Positions 56,929 to 64,000 of a stretch of 64,000 bases of DNA are shown here, piece after piece. Below the pieces are notes generated by a model. The model saw only the letters and a list, made by a program, of their open reading frames with translations. It ran no database searches and was not told the DNA's origin. The translations under genes and the position numbers were made by a program. The DNA comes from Thalassia testudinum (lineage: Eukaryota; Streptophyta; Magnoliopsida; Alismatales; Hydrocharitaceae): assembly GCA_037157565.1 (NCBI GenBank), contig JAZHRO010000014.1, forward strand, positions 98,611,501-98,675,500, given 5' to 3'. The number at the start of each line of letters is the position of its first letter. The first letter of the stretch is position 1.

Positions 56929-57507
56929 TTAGGGGCTGTCTAATGTGTGTAAGGTCATTACCTCCTCTATTTTGACAAGCTCCTCAATCATGCCACACTT
57001 ACTTTTATTCTTCTTTGAGTCCTCAAAAATATTAAATCGATTCATTTTATACCCCAAGGCAATCTCTAGATTCCCTGATTCACAATCAATCCTTGCCTTG
57101 GCGGTGGCCAAGAAAGGTCTTCCCAAAAATAATCAGAGTGTGGTTGAGCTATTTTGGTGCTTCCATGTCAAGAACCATGAAATCAACAAGATAATGCAAA
57201 TCATTAACCTTGACTAAAATTTCTTCACAAAAAAATTAACCTTGACTAAAACATCTTCCAAGATATGCCTTGGTTTTCTAATAGATCTATCGGCCAACTA
57301 CAGGGCTATGTTAGTGTGTTTCAGGTGTCCTAGACCCAGTTTCATATGTAGTGAGGTAGGGATCACATTAATGGAAGCACCCAAGTCAAGGAGAGCCTGG
57401 TCAGAAGTAATGTTCCCTATTGTGCAGGAAATCAATGGGGCTCCCAAGTCCTGCGTTTTAGGGGGTAGCTTGTTTAACATTGGTGTGCTTTTGTTGTTAG
57501 ACAACAC
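56929..57507 (-). pseudogene. T element aspartic protease
   Basis: LPPKTQDLGAPLISCTIGN, then LLDLGASINVIPTS (active site intact) and, after an insertion-like stretch, MGRPFLATAKARIDCESG. A short duplicated stretch (AACCTTGACTAAAA, near 57208 and 57238) breaks the frame. Confidence 0.82.
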
Positions 57508-57999
57508 TACTCTCCTAGTTTTCTTAGATTCCGCTCTATGCTTCCCTTTTTATGAATTCAGAAAAGCATTGGCATAGGTGGGGATTGATCCAATAGCTGC
57601 GAGGAGTAAAATGATTGTCAATTTGAAAGCCTGAAATAAGGACATCCTTTCTTCCAATTTCTCCTCCGACTTTTTCTATTTGCCCATACAACAACATACT
57701 CCCAAATCAAACTCTGATGTTTTATTGATTACATTCTTAGTTGGGAGTATAGAATTCTTATTATGGGTCCTAATAGTCTTAACATGGGGTTGGGTGCGAC
57801 CCTTGTGTCTACTACCATTGCTCAAGGTGATGGTATTTACTGTGGAAAAGTGCTACTAGTTAGTGCCTTGGGGAGGGTTGGGCAACACAGGAGGTCCTGG
57901 TTGATTATGGTGGGAACTTGGTTAGCTCCGGAAGGGGCTAAGGTAGCCTGATAGATAGCATGAGCTTGAGCATGCGGCTCCCCACCATTACCAAACCCT

Positions 58000-59481
58000 T
58001 GAGGCCCAACATCCCAGTTCTAGACATTCCTTAGGTTTGGTACAGGCTATGACGGTAGAGATCTGGGCTGTCAATTGTTTGCACTAAGTCCAGATTGAAA
58101 GGTGTCTAGCAATGTTTTCATTTGTTGCATGAGCTGGAGGATTGACACTTGCATTTGTACCTTCTTCAGGTTTAAATTAGCCTACCAAATGGATTGTTGG
58201 GCATTCCACAAGGGCTGGTTAACCTGATTTGGGGGCAGCTAAGTATATACATGACCCTAACCCATTCATTTTTGTGGTACATAGTTGGTGGGTCGATATT
58301 GAGTCTGTTGTCCTTGATATTTCTAGGAGAAGTTAAGGTGATTTTCCCAACCAGAATTATAGGAGTTCGAGTAAGGGTTGGACCTAGCATTCTCTTGTAT
58401 AGCATAAACATCATCATAAGATGAGGACGAAGTGTAAGAAGGATAAGAAAAATTGGGATCAAATGCCCCAGTTTGGAACCCATAAGGTTCGAGAAGTGTT
58501 GGCTCGATGGTAGAGCCGACTCCTGTTGGTTCACGAACTCCCATCGCAAAGGAGCTTATGAAAAATGGAATCTCGAGCTTTGGGATTGAGTGAATCTAGA
58601 AGTATTAGAGTTTGCAGATATCCACTCTTCCATTTATTTAGCAACTAGGTCCACCTTATCTAATTTATTGCAGATCAATTCCATATCAAATGTATGAGAA
58701 TCTTGGACCTCATTGGAATTTGATCTAGTTTGTTGGGATCGGTTGAAGGTTTCCATGGTGGCATGGTTTATGGAGTTTTTATTCATTTCCTCGAATAAAT
58801 CATATGTTCTATCTACGTCTTTGTTGAGGAAATTGCCTCTGCAAAAGCATCCACATGATGACAAAGTTGATCATTCAACTCGTGTCAAAAAACCTGCACA
58901 AGTTGCCATTTTGGCACATCGTGGTGTGGACACTTCCGCAACATATCCTGGAATCGTTCCCACGCCCATGAAATAGTTCCCCTGGCTACTAGGCAAAAGT
59001 GGTAATTGCCCATTGCAAAGCATTGGTTCATCTAATTGGGAAGGATTTCTTTAGAAAGATCGATTTCAAAGCTGTCCAGCTAGTCATCGGTCTTCCAATG
59101 GTACGATACTAATGTGCAGCCTTATCCCTTAGTGAATGGGGGAAAAGCCTTATGAGCATCTGTTCTTCATCCACATTCCGTGATTTGGTGGTCTAAACTA
59201 GGGAGATCAGATCCTTCAAATATTGGAATGGATCTTCTGAGCCAAGCCTGTGGAAGTGTTTAATCAAACTCAAAATTTGGGGCTTGATCTCAACATCACC
59301 AATGGGATCACAACGTCGGGATGATCCGTGTAATTTGAAGGATCATGTAAATCCTTCAAGGATCGAGAGCCCTAAACATTCATCCGTTGGAGCCATTGCT
59401 GCATCTACTGCAACTCTTCCAACTGTCTCTAAATCAGCTCTTGTAGGTTCAGGGGTGGGGGAGGTGGTTGTTGATTAGCCA
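58000..59481 (-). pseudogene. T element gag
   Basis: Starts MANQQPPPPPLN at 59481. The gag core is visible in pieces across frames; better-kept parts are GNFLNKDVDRTYDLFEEMNK and KLDKVDLVAK (58634-58864), then NPYSNSYNSGWENHLNFS (58323 onward). About as decayed as R's gag and its closest relative in the window. Confidence 0.8.
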
Positions 59482-59961
59482 TGGGATCTGCTTGGCTATA
59501 ACTCAACCTCTGCCTCCGGGAATGGTCTAAAGGTCCTCCCAAATGAGGACTCAATGGCCTCCTTCCAAGCATGCACTAGAAGGAAGTCAGAAGGATGGGA
59601 AAAATGGAGCCCTGTAGCACAAAAAATACAAGCCTATCTTCAAATTGGGTAGCTTAAGGACCTATGCTTCAAAAATAAACTCTGACCACATAATGAATTT
59701 GGTGTTGTCCTTGCTCCCGAAGGCAGGAAAGTTGGGCCGACGAAGTAGGGGGAGCATGTCCAGAGGGCTGCTAATTATGTCAAACCCCTACTTACTTAAG
59801 TCATTTGACAATCGGGCCACCCAACTTAGCACCTTTTGAAGCAAGCAAACGTCATTAATTCGAAATGTGTTCAAGAGAATACACTAAAATGAACTCAATG
59901 AATCCTAGGGCCAACGTCTACTCAAATTTATTTGAGGCCTGCGATAATAGTGCTTTTGTAA
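59482..59961 (-). other. T leader remnant
   Basis: Non-coding, upstream of T's gag start. No tRNA-Asp primer site was found, so the leader is truncated or interrupted by L2. Confidence 0.4.
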
Positions 59962-61432
59962 TGTGATGAACCCTTAATTGGGTTATGCCCTTAATGATAA
60001 ATTTGTGAGTGTGTATGTCCACAACCAATGGTTTTTCATGCAAGATTAAATTTTTGCGAGGTGAATTTTAATGTTCGAATCTTGCTTAGTAGCTTTTAAG
60101 ATTCAGATATTAGGTGTAGTCAACCATGTTTTGTGAGGAAATTTGATGGAAACACCATCATAGGCCCTAACTGGCCACATTTAGTCAGGATTAAAAGATA
60201 AATGCTCCTACATAAACATCTGAGGGTTGTAACTCAACTTTAGGTTGTTTTGAGAAGAGGACACGAAACTAGGGTTAATTCTACAATTTTAACAGCATAT
60301 CATGAACACAGAATAACCAAGGGGTTATTTAGGGGTGAAATACATTTCAAATGAGCATTAAAAACTAATAAGTGGGTTCACACATACAGAAACGAGGTTT
60401 CATGCATTTCGAGAACCAATACAAAACCCGAAACCCTAATTTCAGACTCACTTAAATTACAGAGGTTCTGTTTAATAAAAATTCATCCAAACCTCCTAAG
60501 CTTCATAAAAAAATATTTCTTAAGGTTTTGTAGCCTTGATTTAACCTTTGGAACCCATTTTTATATCAAATAGAGTCTCAAACGGAATTCTGCCTAATTT
60601 GGGTTTTTGCATAAATTGCCAAATCAAACTTGGTTAGAACTGAAATCTGACCCCACCATCAGATTCCTTAGATCCAAATTAGGTTTTTTCCAAAATTTGG
60701 ACCCAATCAGAGTCCATCTTGACCTAGTTTGTGTTTTAGTCCATTTAAACTCTATTTCTCTCAATTAAGCCCATAACTTTACAAATCTTTGTGATCAAGT
60801 CCCTAACTTTGTCATCGTTTCTTGTAAAAAAGTGCCTGCCACCAGTGGTGTGAACACAACAGCTCCATTGAGATTCGAGTGAGGATTTCTCACTTGATTC
60901 TCAATTAAACCCTTCCAAAATTGAAAGGGGTATTCCTCATGAGATCCTCTACCATCTGGACCAAGAATTGGACCTTGATTCGCACTAGATCTCTCATGAA
61001 AATTCTCAAAATTTAGGGATTTTTTCATCCCTAAGTTCTCAAGAACGTAAATCTTATTTCCATGCCTGGGCACCTCTCTAAGGTCTTTAAATAGGCCCCT
61101 CTTGCGACTCTGAGCCACTTAGAGAAGTTTCACCCCGAAATACCCTCATCTTCTCCTCCGGCTATTCACACCTTCATCTCTGGCGAGCTCCTCTGTCCTC
61201 TTTATCGAGCCAGCCAACGTTCAAATTGTCCACCTCACTACCTTCGCCTCTTGATCACAATCGTCGCCCACCAATGCGCGACCGCTCTCCCCATCTCCTT
61301 CATTGTCACCGTATCGCCGTCAACACTTTCTTCTTCATCTCCAATCCATCACAACCGGAGCCGTCCACCTGCCATCTGTTGCAATGCTTTGTCGGGCTTA
61401 TAAGTCAGTTGCATTGTATTATAGGTGCTAAG
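59962..61432 (+). repeat. LTR L2 (L family), truncated
   Basis: Reverse complement of part of L1: GTTTCATGCATTTCGAGAACC and the region around 60650-60760 match 40080-40380. Native direction is plus, with a TATA-like CTTTAAATAGG at 61085-61095. It is cut at 61432 where L3 begins. Length 1471 bp against 2665 for L1. Confidence 0.65.
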
Positions 61433-64000
61433 TGTTGACAACAAATAAAAATTTATTACTTGAAAAACCTAAGTATCCGATGTCGAACACATGGAGCAAA
61501 TGGAATTTATTCACTAATCTCAATAATGTAATTGAACACTTAGAATTACTCAAAATGTAAAGCAGAATATAAATGCAAGAGTTTATGAATTAAATTTATA
61601 GCAAAAATAGAGGAGTTGGATGTCCGATTTTATGATCAGACATCTTAAATGATGGCCTCTTATTCTTCTCCTTGCAGCTTTCTCTTCTTCTTCTTCTTCC
61701 TTCTCTTTCTTTCTCTGATTTTCCTCTTTCCTTAGTTCTTTTTCTTCTATTCTTCTTTGACTTTGGCCATCTGCTTCTTCTTCTGTGTTTCATTCTTTCT
61801 TATTTTCCTCTATCATCTACCCTTCCTAGCTTATTGCTTTCTTCCTTCTCTTCTTCTTTTGCACAGTGCCTTTCTTCCTTCTACTTCCTTCCTTAGCTCT
61901 GCTTCCCTTAGCTTCAACCTTGTCTTTCCTTTTTCTCTTCTGACGTTCTCTTCTTCTTCCTTTAGCCTTCCTTCTTCTTTCCTTTTGCAGCGAAGTCCGC
62001 TTAGCCGCCCCACCGTGCCTTAGCTTTTCATCTATGCCTTCCTCTTCCTTCTTCTTCCCTGCATGCACACACCGAAGAGCAAAACCTATCCCCTACCCTC
62101 CCCAGCATCTCTCTCTCTGTATATCTCTCTTCGATACGCTCTCCCAGAGCCGAGTAATCGGGTCGGACGCTTGCCTAGGTCCAAGCACACCGGTGTGGGT
62201 GTGGTGCACGAGGAGTACACGGATAGGTTAGTCAGGTCGGGTGCCAGGTTCGCGGGGGAGTGTCGCGGATGAGGCGCGGTAAGTGAGGGCGAGGGACCTC
62301 ACCCCTATGTGTCTCGAGGAGAATAGAACTAAACACAAAATCAATATAAGCGATGCACCTCACTCCTACTTTTCCGAGGTGGGACTAAAAGTCCCACCCA
62401 CTTTGCTTGCACCTGCAGGTGAGGTTCTTCTTCCAATTGCTGCAACTGGGCACCTCACAGAGATAATTGCCTGGACAGATGAATGCGCGAGACCAACCCG
62501 TGCCTTTTGGACCAGAGACCCTGGAGTGCTTCAGCCTGGAGCAAGCTTGCGAGCTCCTTCGAGTCGTCGTTAATGGCAGCGGGTGCTCAAATCTGTCACA
62601 CACAAATACAGCCTGGTGGCCCCATTAAAACACATTGGAAGCTTTGCCGTCTCACGGTGAAGGTGGGACGGTAGGTGGCAGGATGCGGGGCGGCCTAGGC
62701 GTGCGTGGCTAGGTCACCCTGTGGCCGTGCTTATGGGTTAGGTCGGAGGGTGTTTAGGGAGGTGTTGGTGGTCGATGGATGGGTGGAAGATGTTCAGTGG
62801 TCGATTGCAGAGGTTGTGAGGTTGGTGGCGAGACGTGTGGATTGGCAGTCGAGGAGTAATTTGTGAAATAGATTGAGGGGAATTGAAGAGGGGATAGAGA
62901 GGAGTAAGTCTAACCTAATTAATTGGAAAAAGGGGAAGAGATGGCGACTAGCAGTACCTGTTGTCGCCGAAGAAGAAGGTCTCTAGTGGAGGGAGACGAT
63001 GGCAACAACGGGGCTAGAGATGCTTATGCGGGTGTTGCGTGATGCGGAGGAAGATGGTGAGGGTGGCTCTGCCACTGGTATTGTTGCAGAGCGACGAGGA
63101 AGAGGAGGGAGGCTCGCCAGAGCTCGTTGGACTACTTGACCGGAGGAGAAGAAGAAGAAATTGGGGTGGATCACTGGTCAAGTCCAGCTCCAGAGGTGTG
63201 GCTGGGTTTGAGGATCCTTTTATAGATGCTGGCAGGGGCTCTTGTGCTTGGAAGACAAGCTTCCAAGTGCGCGAATCCTCGCTGGAGAAGGAAACAACTG
63301 GAGACCAAAATCTCTCATGCATTCGCATGAGAGATTGGGTGCAAATCAGAGATTAGGATCGAGCTCAGATGGAAGGGAATTCCGCAGAGAATCTCCCTTC
63401 CAAATCTTGGAGGAGTCTCTGCGGAATCAGGGAGTAATCCCCCTCCATTCCTCGCTGGAGTAGGATTTCTCCCCATTAATGGCAGAGGGACCTGTTTGTA
63501 AGAGTGGCATGGAAGGTTGGGGGATTTGTGTAATGGTTTTCAAAAGATAGGGGTTAAAATGTAATTGGGTGTACTATTTTGCAAAGTAGGTCAAGATGAC
63601 CTCCTGTTAGGTCCAAATTTTGGTGCAAACCTAATTTGGACGTAAGGAATCTAATGGTGTAGTTTGATTTTGGGTTTGACCATGTTTGACTAGACATTTT
63701 GCATAAAAACCCAAATTAGGTCAATTAATGAGCCAGGACCCCAATCTAGGTCAAAATAGGTTCCAAAGACAAATTGAAGGTTCTAAACGCTAGGGGATAT
63801 TTTTTCATGAATTTTAGAGGGTTTACTTGATTTTCATCTTGGCCAGAACCTTGTTGAATTAAGTGGATCTGCTTTAGGGTTACAGAATATCATTTAATTA
63901 CTAGACTGCACATGAACCCATTTTTGATTGAACCAACCCACTTTTTATCTTATTCTGACCATTTGAACTATGTTTTGCCTCTGATAAATCCCGTTTATTG
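61433..64000 (-). repeat. LTR L3 (L family), runs off the window
   Basis: Starts TGTTGACAAC; the U5 box (minus strand) is at 61480-61500 and a minus-strand TATA box CTATAAAAGG at 63216-63225. Sequence at 63585-63900 matches L1 40080-40330 in the same orientation. It includes a 340-bp pyrimidine-rich tract (61665-62010) and a hairpin at 62378-62398. GC-rich or low-complexity open frames here are not regarded as genes. Confidence 0.7.
62378..62398. other. Short perfect inverted repeat in L3
   Basis: GGTGGGACT and AGTCCCACC form a perfect 9-bp stem around a 3-nt A loop. The surrounding ~300 bases have no obvious match in L1, so a small element may be embedded here. Confidence 0.4.

Larger units (their letters stand above)
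54964..59961 (-). mobile_element. T: gag-protease gypsy element, internal region
   Basis: Minus strand: polypurine tract (54964-54975), 1.2-kb non-coding block, unknown frame, protease, gag and leader. No RT, RNase H or integrase is present, which is the same plan as TRG but with much more decay. The gag N-terminus and LTR-proximal sequence resemble R and TRG. The 5' LTR was not found; L2 begins where leader sequence ends. It is inserted in R's integrase. Confidence 0.75.

Noticed and set aside
61596..62068. Lysine/arginine/glutamate-rich minus-strand open frames
   Set aside because: Translations of the pyrimidine tract of L3 on the opposite strand.

Overview
The window looks like repeat-dense nuclear DNA of a flowering plant. 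It is built almost entirely of nested retrotransposons; I could support no host protein gene, rRNA, tRNA or CRISPR array. Evidence for a plant: Athila-like Ty3/gypsy gag and protease motifs (LRSGK, DLGAS), gypsy primer-binding sites complementary to tRNA-Asp, a copia UBN2-type gag with a tRNA-iMet primer site, an L1-type LINE with a C-terminal zf-RVT finger, and many solo LTRs. The species cannot be told from the sequence. Element names used here (TRG, P, Q, R, T, L, M, X) are local labels.

1-16348: a head-to-tail tandem of a minus-strand, gag-protease-only gypsy element (TRG). The period is 8032 bp and neighbouring units share one LTR: partial LTR A, internal 1, LTR B, internal 2, LTR C. The units differ by only a few percent (by eye). 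Each carries private lesions and some shared ones.

16349-26738: a plus-strand LARD-like element (P) with no gag or pol, carrying a decayed reading frame of unknown function. Its 5' LTR is split by the TRG array and by two antisense LTRs of its own family. P itself sits inside a LINE, whose visible part starts at 26739.

26739-33003: LINE RT and zf-RVT, cut by a 4.25-kb gag-only copia element (28390-32640) with a perfect TCTGT target duplication.

33003-53288: an LTR scrap and a copia-type solo LTR, then an old plus-strand gypsy element R (gag, protease, RT, RNase H, integrase). R is interrupted by solo LTR L1 (37972-40636) and by a second gypsy element Q (41243-52615). Q is in turn interrupted by solo LTRs X (44283-46721) and M1 (49303-50700), and has lost most of its pol.

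53293-64000: a minus-strand gag-protease gypsy element T, related to TRG and inserted in R's integrase, followed by two inverted L-family LTRs (L2 truncated, L3 running off the window).

How it works together: nothing here looks able to move by itself. TRG, T, P and the copia element lack a polymerase and would need proteins in trans. P shares its primer site and leader with Q, and TRG and T share gag-protease type with R, so Q-like and R-like elements are the natural helpers. Five insertions can be checked at base level from target duplications and from reading frames that rejoin across them.
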